The translations under genes and the position numbers were made by a program. Shown here piece by piece: positions 1-6,240 of a stretch of 11,020 bases of DNA (within the stretch, counting starts at the first letter, position 1; the number at the start of each line of letters is the position of its first letter). The notes beneath the pieces are model-generated. The model was not told where the DNA came from and did no database searches. It saw nothing but the letters and a program-made list of their open reading frames with translations. Source of the stretch: JBAYZQ01 sp041672385 (GTDB taxonomy: Bacteria > Spirochaetota > Spirochaetia > Sphaerochaetales > Sphaerochaetaceae); the NCBI GenBank assembly GCA_041672385.1, contig JBAYZQ010000071.1:1-11020 (forward strand), written 5' to 3'.

Positions 1-194
1 TAAAACCTTTCATTGATAATCAACGTCTAGAAACTGCAAAACTTCTTTTAAAGTTTTCTGATTTAACGGTATCTCAAATATCAGATCAAATGGGATTTGA
101 AAATATTTACGCTTTTTCTAACTTTTTTAAACGTATTACATTCCAGAACCCAACAGATTTTCGTAAAAAATATCAAAATGAAAACTATGATTAA
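1..194 (+). CDS. AraC-family transcriptional regulator, C-terminal end only (partial)
   Basis: Reading from base 3, an open frame of 63 codons runs from the window edge to TAA at 192-194. It encodes the second half of an AraC/XylS-type DNA-binding domain. Visible marks are RLETAKLLL, then SDLTVSQISDQMGFE (the second helix-turn-helix, with the usual I..MGF core), then YAFSNFFKRITFQNPTDFRKKY, which matches the family's closing pattern of Y.FS..FK...G..P..(Y/F)R. The glycine usually found before the P..(Y/F)R motif is replaced here by QN. The N-terminal ligand-sensing part lies outside the window, so the inducer and target genes cannot be told. The next ATG (178-180) overlaps the end of this gene in another frame and opens a decayed reading frame. 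Identification of the domain is secure; the role is unknown. Confidence 0.88.
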   Translation, partial: KPFIDNQRLETAKLLLKFSDLTVSQISDQMGFENIYAFSNFFKRITFQNPTDFRKKYQNENYD

Positions 195-468
195 TTTTTA
201 TAGTTCTAATAAAAAAATAAGTTTAAAATTTAAAATTCAAGAGGAAGATGTAGATATTATTTGAGAGGAAATGAATTTTTATGGGTAGAATTATTATTGT
301 GACCATATTTAAAACTGTATGAAGAAGAAATTAAGTTTAGAATACCATTAAATAGTTTTTCTGCTTGGTTTTTATTGAATAACTTACGTTGATTTTGAGA
401 ATTTTTGTAATAGAGAAATTAAAGATAGTTGGTTTTTTTTAAGAGATATAATATTAGAGGTGATTTAA
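178..468 (+). pseudogene. probable decayed small gene of unknown function
   Basis: No intact gene fits here, but three coding-looking pieces follow one another on the plus strand. An ATG at 178-180 opens 28 codons (MKTMINFYSSNKKISLKF..., hydrophilic) up to TGA at 262-264. From about 258 another frame reads YLRGNEFLWVELLL, then a TGA at 300-302, then PYLKLYEEEIKFRIPLNSFS and AWFLLNNLR up to TGA codons at 390 and 396. From about 391 a third frame reads DFENFCNREIKDSWFFLRDI to TAA at 466-468. Together they would make one protein of about 95 residues carrying two frameshifts and two or three TGA stops. Several of the TGA codons sit where Trp would be natural, as expected from G-to-A decay. I recognise no family. 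The alternative is AT-rich spacer with chance ORFs. Confidence 0.4.
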
Positions 469-554
469 TTTATAAATAATAACGAAAAGTATTTTTTGTG
501 TTTTTTGCCAGTTTTTGGGTAATGGTGTGTGAACTTTTGGTTATAAAAAGAAAG

Positions 555-584
555 TTGAAAGTATTAGACAAAAAGTGATAAAAT
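555..584 (+). promoter_or_regulatory. likely promoter of the SGNH hydrolase gene
   Basis: TTGAAA (555-560) is followed after 18 bases by TAAAAT (579-584). A TG at 576-577 gives an extended -10. Transcription would start near 591, leaving a leader of about 24 bases that contains the AAGGAAG ribosome binding site (602-608), 6 bases before the ATG. This is read by eye in very AT-rich DNA, so chance matches are possible. Confidence 0.45.
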
Positions 585-614
585 TTGTAGAGAAATATTT
601 TAAGGAAGAAAAAT

Positions 615-1265
615 ATGTACAAAAATAAAACATTTTCAATTTTAGGAGATTCCATTTCAACATTTAAGGGTTATATACCTGATAATTTTGAATCTTTTTT
701 CCCTTTTGAAGGTTATGAAGTAAATTCAGTTGAAATGACTTGGTGGAAACTTTTGGAAAAAAAATTGGAACTAAATCTGTTAGTAAATGGATCTTATTCG
801 GGAAGTAGGATAAGTAGAACTGGATTTAAACATCCTCAAAGTTCAGCCTTTATTTCAGAAGGTAGACAATCAATTTTAGGTGGAGATATAATTATTGTTT
901 TTGGCGGTACTAATGACTTTGGACAGGCTGAAGACCAAGCAACTTTTGATACTTTTACAAAAGCTTATAATCTTTTAGTTTTTCAATTAATTGAAAAATT
1001 TCCCCTAAGTGAAATATATTTTTGTACACCATTACAGAGAACAGATTTTGAATTAAATCAAAAAAATACCAAAGGGTGGACTCAATTAGATATGGCTAAG
1101 GCTATTAGGACTTGCGTTAAAGGTAAAAGTAATAAAGCAAAACTGATAGACTTATTTTCCTATAATATCCAAAAAGAAGATGGAACTCTCCAAGACAATA
1201 TACACCCAACTTGTAAAGGAATGAAAATAATTTATTCCATTGTCAAGGATGCTCTTGGAAAATAA
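615..1265 (+). CDS. SGNH/GDSL-type esterase or acyl-hydrolase, cytoplasmic
   Basis: A 216-residue protein with the four SGNH blocks. Block I is LGDSIST with nucleophile Ser13. Block II is VNGSYSGSR, with Gly59 or a neighbouring Gly in the oxyanion hole. Block III is GGTND with Asn100 (97-101). Block V is DNIHPT with the Asp194/His197 pair. These residues form the Ser-His-Asp hydrolase centre of lipases, esterases and carbohydrate deacetylases. There is no signal peptide, so it should act in the cytoplasm on a small ester or acetylated sugar; the substrate cannot be read from sequence. The length is usual for single-domain members. The start is fixed by AAGGAAG at 602-608, 6 bases before ATG, and the opening (KTFSILGDSIST) fits the family. 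The gene stands alone with its own promoter and converges on the enolase-superfamily gene. Family assignment is firm. Confidence 0.9.
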   Translation: MYKNKTFSILGDSISTFKGYIPDNFESFFPFEGYEVNSVEMTWWKLLEKKLELNLLVNGSYSGSRISRTGFKHPQSSAFISEGRQSILGGDIIIVFGGTNDFGQAEDQATFDTFTKAYNLLVFQLIEKFPLSEIYFCTPLQRTDFELNQKNTKGWTQLDMAKAIRTCVKGKSNKAKLIDLFSYNIQKEDGTLQDNIHPTCKGMKIIYSIVKDALGK

Positions 1266-1299
1266 TTTTTATAGGTATTTTTCATTTGGAAAAGAAATT

Positions 1300-1339
1300 T
1301 AACCTAACCTTTAAAAAATTTTAACCTTTGGTTTGGTTA
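1300..1339. repeat. imperfect inverted repeat in the intergenic spacer
   Basis: TAACCTAACC (1300-1309) and GGTTTGGTTA (1330-1339) are reverse complements with one mismatch, separated by a 20-base AT-rich loop. The site lies between the convergent SGNH hydrolase and enolase-superfamily genes, so a transcription-stop role is possible. Neither strand has a clean T-run after the stem: plus continues CTAAAAAATAAG, and minus continues AATTTCTTTTCC. I therefore call it only a repeat. Confidence 0.4.
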
Positions 1340-1444
1340 CTAAAAAATAAGAAAGAAAATACGAAATTAATTGATACATAATCCCTTTCACGTATTACTT
1401 AAATCGATAGCAATGTGTATGTGATGTTATGTTTTGATAATTTT

Positions 1445-1522
1445 CTTTTTTAAGTAAACTAAACTTATTTCTTAAGGAGGAGATATTTTAGAATGTTATT
1501 AATCTGTTTTTCGGATTTGTAA
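1445..1522 (+). promoter_or_regulatory. orphan ribosome binding site in an SD-masking hairpin, with a 9-codon ORF
   Basis: AAGGAGGAG (1474-1482) is the strongest Shine-Dalgarno match in the window. It is followed 10 bases later by ATG (1493-1495), but the frame closes after nine codons (MLLICFSDL, stop 1520-1522). Upstream, CTTTTTTAAG (1445-1454) can pair over 10 continuous base pairs, three of them G-U, with CTTAAGGAGG (1471-1480), leaving a 16-base loop. In RNA this would mask the ribosome binding site. A competing small hairpin, TAAGT/ACTTA (1451-1455 with 1463-1467), would free it. No gene follows on this strand, since the enolase-superfamily gene enters from the other side at 1533. It may be the leader of a lost gene, a small RNA, or chance. 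Confidence 0.35.
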
Positions 1523-1532
1523 ATTATGTTTT

Positions 1533-2951
1533 TTACAACTGAATTTTTTTCCACTTCTCAGGCTCCTTTGCTTCATTATTCATTTTTTCAATTTCTTCTA
1601 AACGATAACCCAAGCCAGGCCCAGAGATTGAAGTCAAATCAAGTTTTCCATCCTTTCTTGAAAATAAGCCTGGATGTACTCTCTGTTCCTGCCAAGAAGC
1701 CTCAGGATAGAATTGCATTGCATTTGATTCTACCCCCATAATAGTACCTGCATAAGCAGCTAGTTGAACATGAGGAATTTGTGCAAGCATTGGGTTTGTA
1801 AGATCTTGAACCATAAGAGTCATTCCGTATTGTTTTGCCCAACACATTGAAAGAATAGCTCCAGTAAGAGTTTTGCAGGTTTTAAGAGCAACTGAACTCC
1901 AACCAAGTTTTCTTCCTAGCTTTATATGTTGCCAATCATGAGCACTTTCATCCATGAAAAGCGGCTTTCTTGCACTTACGCTGTGTACATCAATTGAATA
2001 TTTTCTAAGTTCATAAGGAAAAGGTTGCTCAACATATAAAATCATTCCATAAATACGAGGGTTTTCTAATAATAATTTATCAAGTATTTTACAAACATAA
2101 GAAGGATCTTTAACCGTACAGTTAAAATCAACACTAAGCCAATTAGCACCAGTCTCAATTCCAAGTTTTCCAACGGAAATTATTCTATTGTAATCCCAAC
2201 TTTCATTATTTCCGGTAAGTTTTATTTTAAGACATTTTAGGCCATCTTTTTTTATCCAATCAACTAAAGTCAAAGGATATCCATCATGAATCTCATCTCC
2301 TTTTAGTTCATCAGAAAAAATAGCATCTTTTGCACCAACTAAATGCCATACTGGTAGAGACTTAGGTAATTCTTTGTTAGCAAAGAAATCTTCAGGATAT
2401 TTATTTTTGAAAACCGGAGCATCTTCTTCAGTGTAAAACCAACTCAAATCATGGTTCATATAATTACTATTAAAAGTTTTCCATGTATCAATTTTATTAA
2501 GATTTCCATAAGCATCGTGCAATGCCAAATCAAAAGTACTGTTACAAACAAGAGCAGCAAGCCAAGGCATTTTTTCATTTTCTTCATACTTAGCATTTTC
2601 TTCTTCAAAAAGTTTTCTTAAATAAGTATTTATGAATACATGTCCAATCTCAAATGAATGTCCTGTTTCTTTCACATTGGACCAAACTGCTGCTAATTTT
2701 GAGCAAAAATCTCTAAGGCGATCAGCTCGTTTGAAAAAGGATAAATCTTTATTGGGCCAAACCCAAGCAACACTCAAGGGAGTTTCTCCTACACCTTTTG
2801 CATGCCTTCCATCCATGGAAGAAACATTGATAATTGCCCTTGCACAGTAAACAAAAGTTGTTATTTCTGGCCCAAATTTAAGTGGAACCCTAGTTTTGAT
2901 AGGGCACTCATAAACTTGGCAACTATCTATTGTAAGATCATTTTTGTTCAT
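1533..2951 (-). CDS. enolase-superfamily enzyme, muconate-lactonizing/mandelate racemase type, substrate unknown
   Basis: A 472-residue protein with the capping domain and (beta/alpha)7-beta barrel of the enolase superfamily. These enzymes use Mg2+ to stabilise an enediolate formed by removing the proton next to a carboxylate. The barrel residues are all visible: K-X-K at Lys242/Lys244 (LKIKLTG), metal ligands Asp275 (SVDFN), Glu308 (YVEQP) and Asp334 (FMDES), and the opposite-face Lys357 (VALKTCK). This Lys-XX/Lys pattern is typical of the muconate-lactonizing subgroup (cycloisomerases, o-succinylbenzoate synthase, amino-acid and dipeptide epimerases). The N-terminal loop TRVPLKFGPE also fits that group. 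It is longer than usual (360-400 residues), with an insertion around residues 150-225 before the barrel. The start is supported by AAGGAG (2958-2963), 6 bases before ATG. The substrate is not predictable, and neighbours do not suggest a pathway. Confidence 0.85.
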   Translation of the reverse strand: MNKNDLTIDSCQVYECPIKTRVPLKFGPEITTFVYCARAIINVSSMDGRHAKGVGETPLSVAWVWPNKDLSFFKRADRLRDFCSKLAAVWSNVKETGHSFEIGHVFINTYLRKLFEEENAKYEENEKMPWLAALVCNSTFDLALHDAYGNLNKIDTWKTFNSNYMNHDLSWFYTEEDAPVFKNKYPEDFFANKELPKSLPVWHLVGAKDAIFSDELKGDEIHDGYPLTLVDWIKKDGLKCLKIKLTGNNESWDYNRIISVGKLGIETGANWLSVDFNCTVKDPSYVCKILDKLLLENPRIYGMILYVEQPFPYELRKYSIDVHSVSARKPLFMDESAHDWQHIKLGRKLGWSSVALKTCKTLTGAILSMCWAKQYGMTLMVQDLTNPMLAQIPHVQLAAYAGTIMGVESNAMQFYPEASWQEQRVHPGLFSRKDGKLDLTSISGPGLGYRLEEIEKMNNEAKEPEKWKKIQL

Positions 2952-2972
2952 AATCTTCTCCTTTGTTATTGA

Positions 2973-3000
2973 AGTATATCATACAATTCTATTTTGTCAA
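2973..3000 (-). promoter_or_regulatory. promoter of the enolase-superfamily gene
   Basis: On the minus strand, a perfect TTGACA (2995-3000) is followed after 16 bases by TATACT (2973-2978), with TGA directly before it (2979-2981) as an extended -10. The start would be near 2966, giving a leader of about 15 bases that just holds the AAGGAG site. It is the best sigma-70-type promoter in the window and implies steady expression. Confidence 0.7.
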
Positions 3001-3113
3001 CTTACTGAACTAAATATTTTTCTACTTCATTTTTCCTTATTTGAATAAATAATAAATAAAAAAGAGGACAAAAAGGAATTTTTGCTTTAAACTTTGGCAA
3101 AAGGAGAAATAAT

Positions 3114-4919
3114 ATGTGTGGGATTGTGGGGTTTGTAGGAAAAGAAAAAAATGCTTCCAAAATATTATTAGATTGTCTCGTACAACTTGAATACCGTGGT
3201 TATGATTCTGCTGGAATTGCAGTTCTTGATGAAAAAGGAGAAGTTCAAGTCAGAAAGTGCAAGGGGAGACTTACAAATCTTATAAAGAAAGTTGAAGAAT
3301 TTCCCGTAGTTGGTTCTTGCGGTATAGGTCATACTCGTTGGGCTACACATGGTGAACCAAACGATGTAAATTCTCACCCTCACATTAACGTCTCCGGAGA
3401 TATTGCAATTGTTCATAATGGAATTGTTGAAAACTACCAAGACCTACATCTATGGCTTGAAAAAAAGGGAATTGTATTTAGAAGTCAGACAGATAGTGAA
3501 TGTATTGCCCATTTAGTCTCCTATTATTACAAAGGTGATTTACTTGAAGCCGTAAGAAAAACGACAAAACAAATAGTAGGGTCCTTTGCTCTAGCAGTTG
3601 TTTGTAAAAATCAAAATCAAAAGATAGTGGTGGCTCGAAAAGATGTACCTCTTGTGATTGGAAGAGGACAAGGACTTAATTTAATAGCAAGCGATGTAAC
3701 ACCGCTTCTTGCTTATACAAGAGAAGTTCAATATTTAGAAAATAATCAAATAGCTGAAATAACAGATAATGAAGTAAAAATTTATCTTGATGACGAAGAA
3801 GTAAACCTAGAGATTAAGCACGTAGATTGGGATTATAAATCTGCTCAAAAGAACGGATATGAACATTTTATGCTTAAAGAAATCTTTGAGCAGCCTTTTG
3901 CACTTGATCAAACCTATAAAGCACGAGTCTATGGAGGAAAGTTAGACCTTGGGGAAATAAAAGAACTTGCTGACAAATGTGAAAGAATAATAATAATAGG
4001 TTGTGGTTCTGCTTACCACGTAGGAATGATTGGAAAATACGCAATAGAACATTTTGCAAGAATTCCAGTAATAGTTGATATTGCAAGTGAATTTAGATAT
4101 CGAAATCCAATATTAAAACCAACTGATTTATGTTTGGTAATATCTCAAAGTGGAGAAACTTCTGATACTCTTCAAGGCTTGAGATTAATGAAAGAAAAAG
4201 GATTAAAAACAGTAGCAATAACCAACGTTATAGGCTCTACTATTTCTCGTGAAGCCGACATAGTAATGTACACCTATGCTGGACCTGAAATTGCAGTAGC
4301 GACTACAAAAGCTCTCACTACCCAAATAATGTGTCTTTATCAAATTTGTATTTCTCTTATCAAAGATTCAAATCAATTAAAAATGTTACTTAAAGAACTT
4401 TCGAAACTGGGAAGTCTTGCCTCAAAAGTGCTTGAAGAACAAATAAAACCAATTCAAAAATTTGCATCAAGACAGTACAATAAATCTAAGGTGTTTTATT
4501 TAGGCCGGCAAATTGATTATGCAGTAAGCTTAGAATCTGCATTAAAACTAAAAGAAATAAACTATACACACTCAGAGGCTTTCCCAGGTGGAGAATTAAA
4601 ACATGGGCCAATAGCCCTTGTTGATGAAGATACTTTAGTTATAGCAACCTGCTGCCAGAGCGAACTCTATGATAAGATGGACTCAAACATCAAAGAGGTA
4701 AAGGCTAGGGGAGCGGTATGTCTTGTAATTACTTTTGAGGGAAACCATCGATTTGATAATATTGTAGAACAGGTATTTAGAGTTCCCAAAACAAACCCTT
4801 ATTTCTCACCAGTTCTTACCGTAATCATAACCCAAACCTATGCTTATTATTGTTCAATTTTAAGAGGTTTAGATCCTGACAAGCCAAGAAACTTGGCCAA
4901 AAGTGTAACTGTAGAATAA
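3114..4919 (+). CDS. glmS: glutamine--fructose-6-phosphate aminotransferase (isomerizing)
   Basis: This enzyme makes glucosamine-6-phosphate from fructose-6-phosphate and glutamine, the first step toward UDP-GlcNAc for peptidoglycan and other amino sugars. The 601 residues match the family (about 610). The N-terminal glutaminase half starts with nucleophile Cys2 (after Met removal) in MCGIVGFVG, then RWATHG (75-80) and HNGIVEN (101-107). Two SIS sugar-isomerase domains follow: GCGSAYH (296-302), SQSGETSDT (344-352), TTKALTTQ (397-404), the ALKLKEINYTHSEAFPGGE and LKHGP stretch (476-499), and the closing PRNLAKSVTVE tail. Start: AAGGAG at 3101-3106, 7 bases before ATG. No glmS ribozyme is present in the 162-base spacer upstream. 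It diverges from the enolase-superfamily gene and stands as a single-gene unit. The assignment is certain. Confidence 0.98.
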   Translation: MCGIVGFVGKEKNASKILLDCLVQLEYRGYDSAGIAVLDEKGEVQVRKCKGRLTNLIKKVEEFPVVGSCGIGHTRWATHGEPNDVNSHPHINVSGDIAIVHNGIVENYQDLHLWLEKKGIVFRSQTDSECIAHLVSYYYKGDLLEAVRKTTKQIVGSFALAVVCKNQNQKIVVARKDVPLVIGRGQGLNLIASDVTPLLAYTREVQYLENNQIAEITDNEVKIYLDDEEVNLEIKHVDWDYKSAQKNGYEHFMLKEIFEQPFALDQTYKARVYGGKLDLGEIKELADKCERIIIIGCGSAYHVGMIGKYAIEHFARIPVIVDIASEFRYRNPILKPTDLCLVISQSGETSDTLQGLRLMKEKGLKTVAITNVIGSTISREADIVMYTYAGPEIAVATTKALTTQIMCLYQICISLIKDSNQLKMLLKELSKLGSLASKVLEEQIKPIQKFASRQYNKSKVFYLGRQIDYAVSLESALKLKEINYTHSEAFPGGELKHGPIALVDEDTLVIATCCQSELYDKMDSNIKEVKARGAVCLVITFEGNHRFDNIVEQVFRVPKTNPYFSPVLTVIITQTYAYYCSILRGLDPDKPRNLAKSVTVE

Positions 4920-4948
4920 GGGATTAGAAACAAATCTTATTTTTTTTC
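4915..4948 (+). terminator. weak Rho-independent terminator after glmS
   Basis: AATAA (4915-4919, including the glmS stop) pairs with TTATT (4937-4941), and GATT (4922-4925) pairs with AATC (4933-4936), with a two-G bulge. An eight-T run (4941-4948) follows on the plus strand. The stem is AT-rich and weak. Its T-run is also the lysine-rich end of the opposing phosphoribosyltransferase gene, so it may be partly a by-product of coding. Confidence 0.4.
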
Positions 4949-5524
4949 TAATTTCTTTGTTTCTTCTATTTGCTTTGCTTCATCTTTGCATTGCTGATCG
5001 ATATCAATTGCATCCCAGGGATACTTAATCCAAATGTCTGGAATTTCTCTTGCAGGGAAGTACTTTTGAATTTCAACTGGGAAATCAGCATCTTTTTTCT
5101 TCAATTTATTATGAAGTATAAGTACAGCTATTTCTTTAGGGTTATACTTTAAAAGTTCCTGAGTACAATAAGACAAGGTAGCCCTTGTATCATCAACTTC
5201 ATCAATAAGCAAAATGTTCTTACCTTTTAAAGCTTGCTGTACCTCATCAATCCACTGGATTTTTGTAGGATGATCACAATGCTTGTTATCAATACCGTAA
5301 TAGGATATTCCAACTGCAAAAATGGGGCGGTTTATAAAAGTTTTAAGAATCCTTGCAGGAATAAAACCACCGGATCCAATTGCTACAATAACATCGGGGT
5401 CGAAGCCGGAAGCAAGTACTTTACTAGATAATTGTTTTACTAACTTATGAACCGTTTCATAACTAACAAAAAGTTTTTTTATTTCTGGGGATACAGGTTT
5501 TTTATCGCAACTCATAACATTCAT
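4937..5524 (-). CDS. purine-type phosphoribosyltransferase (xanthine/hypoxanthine-guanine PRTase-like)
   Basis: A 195-residue type I phosphoribosyltransferase, which joins PRPP to a base to form a nucleotide. The PRPP-binding signature is LLIDEVDDTRATL (105-117), with paired acidic residues and a Thr-rich turn. The earlier conserved loop is AIGSGGFIPAR (48-58). The C-terminal WIKYPWDA (165-172) is the motif seen in bacterial Gpt and yeast Hpt1/Xpt1-type enzymes that salvage xanthine, guanine or hypoxanthine. The last 20 residues are a charged Lys/Glu tail. Base preference cannot be decided. Start: AAGGAG (5531-5536) lies 6 bases before the first ATG; a second Met at residue 4 is too close to that site. 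It has its own promoter and converges on glmS with 17 bases between stops. Confidence 0.86.
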   Translation of the reverse strand: MNVMSCDKKPVSPEIKKLFVSYETVHKLVKQLSSKVLASGFDPDVIVAIGSGGFIPARILKTFINRPIFAVGISYYGIDNKHCDHPTKIQWIDEVQQALKGKNILLIDEVDDTRATLSYCTQELLKYNPKEIAVLILHNKLKKKDADFPVEIQKYFPAREIPDIWIKYPWDAIDIDQQCKDEAKQIEETKKLEKK

Positions 5525-5549
5525 CTAATTCTCCTTGAATATGTCTTTC

Positions 5550-5578
5550 AGAATACGAATCATAAATAATCAAGTCAA
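5550..5578 (-). promoter_or_regulatory. promoter of the phosphoribosyltransferase gene
   Basis: On the minus strand, TTGACT (5573-5578) is followed after exactly 17 bases by TATTCT (5550-5555). Transcription would begin near 5543, giving a leader of about 18 bases that carries the AAGGAG site. It separates this gene from the AlaX-like/DedA pair upstream. Confidence 0.65.
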
Positions 5579-5625
5579 CTATTATTCTAAAAATTTTTTT
5601 ATAAACAACAAATTGCAACACAAAA

Positions 5626-6240
5626 TTAGAGAGCTAGTTTTACGCTACCACTTATAACAATAAAATAAAGAGCTACTCGAAAAATTCTTGTGGTACTCGC
5701 TAAAGCGACCTTTTCAAATTTTAAATTAAGCATACCTGAAATCCAGCAAACTGTTGAAAATGGAATTGGTGTTAAAGCAGCAATTACAACCGCCCAAGCT
5801 CCATAATGCTGAATCATGTCTTGACCTTTTTCAGAGAAACTACTAGTTAAAGCTTTTATAATTTTTGTCTTCCCAAGAAGTCTTCCAATCCAATATCCAA
5901 AGCATCCACCAAGAGTACTTGCTAGACTCATGCAAAGGATTAAACTTACTAAATTCCAGTCTTGAACAAAAGGAAAAACTATGTCCATAGAAGCTGGAAC
6001 AATGAAAGTATCAATAAATAAAGTTAGAAAACTAACACCCCAAAGACCAAAATGTTTAATGAAGACTTCAACATCTTTTGTGAGGTCATTTACTTTTAAA
6101 TATTTAAGAACAAAAAAATAGGCAACAAAACAAATAAGAAGAATTAAGGCCATTTTGATTAAAAGGTTTAACCAGTTGACTTTGCCGTTTTCTTTTATGA
6201 GGTTTTCATTGGAAAATGGATTATTGAATTTTTTTTTCAT
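5626..6240 (-). CDS. DedA/VTT-domain inner-membrane protein (YqaA-like)
   Basis: A 204-residue membrane protein. Likely membrane segments are about 24-46, 64-90 (GLWGVSFLTLFIDTFIVPAS, then MDIVFPF), 97-118, 147-169 and 180-203. Family marks include the re-entrant-loop pattern with a polar/proline turn (DTFIVPASMD, 77-86), the glycine-rich GGCFGYWIGRLLGK (111-124), and GAWAVVIAALTPIPFSTVCW (147-166) with the Pro-X-Pro turn. DedA/VTT proteins are linked to lipid-carrier flipping and envelope homeostasis in other bacteria; the cargo here is unknown. The ATG overlaps the stop of the AlaX-like gene by one base (TAATG). The nearest SD-like AGGAG (6259-6263) is 18 bases upstream, too far to work directly, so translation probably depends on coupling to the upstream gene. 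Confidence 0.82.
   Translation of the reverse strand: MKKKFNNPFSNENLIKENGKVNWLNLLIKMALILLICFVAYFFVLKYLKVNDLTKDVEVFIKHFGLWGVSFLTLFIDTFIVPASMDIVFPFVQDWNLVSLILCMSLASTLGGCFGYWIGRLLGKTKIIKALTSSFSEKGQDMIQHYGAWAVVIAALTPIPFSTVCWISGMLNLKFEKVALASTTRIFRVALYFIVISGSVKLAL

Noticed and set aside
262..398. UGA read as tryptophan (code 4), suggested by TGA codons at Trp-like positions
   Set aside because: All intact genes of conserved length in the window encode Trp with TGG and need no in-frame TGA. The TGA-rich stretch also needs frameshifts, so decay explains it better. That no gene here stops with TGA fits AT bias.
470..655. 61-codon minus-strand ORF rich in Phe, Leu and Ile
   Set aside because: It reads AT-rich spacer, has no ribosome binding site in a suitable place, and overlaps the promoter and start of the SGNH hydrolase gene.
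1526..1741. 71-codon plus-strand ORF
   Set aside because: It lies antisense within the conserved enolase-superfamily gene, has no ribosome binding site near its ATG, and shows no family resemblance.
2952..3113. glmS ribozyme or another large riboswitch in front of glmS
   Set aside because: The whole spacer is 162 bases, very AT-rich, partly taken by the divergent promoter, and shows none of the G/C-rich conserved core of the ribozyme.
4883..4897. Perfect GCCAAG-AAA-CTTGGC hairpin near the end of glmS
   Set aside because: It lies inside conserved coding sequence (PRNLAK) and has no T-run after it, so it is probably a coding by-product.
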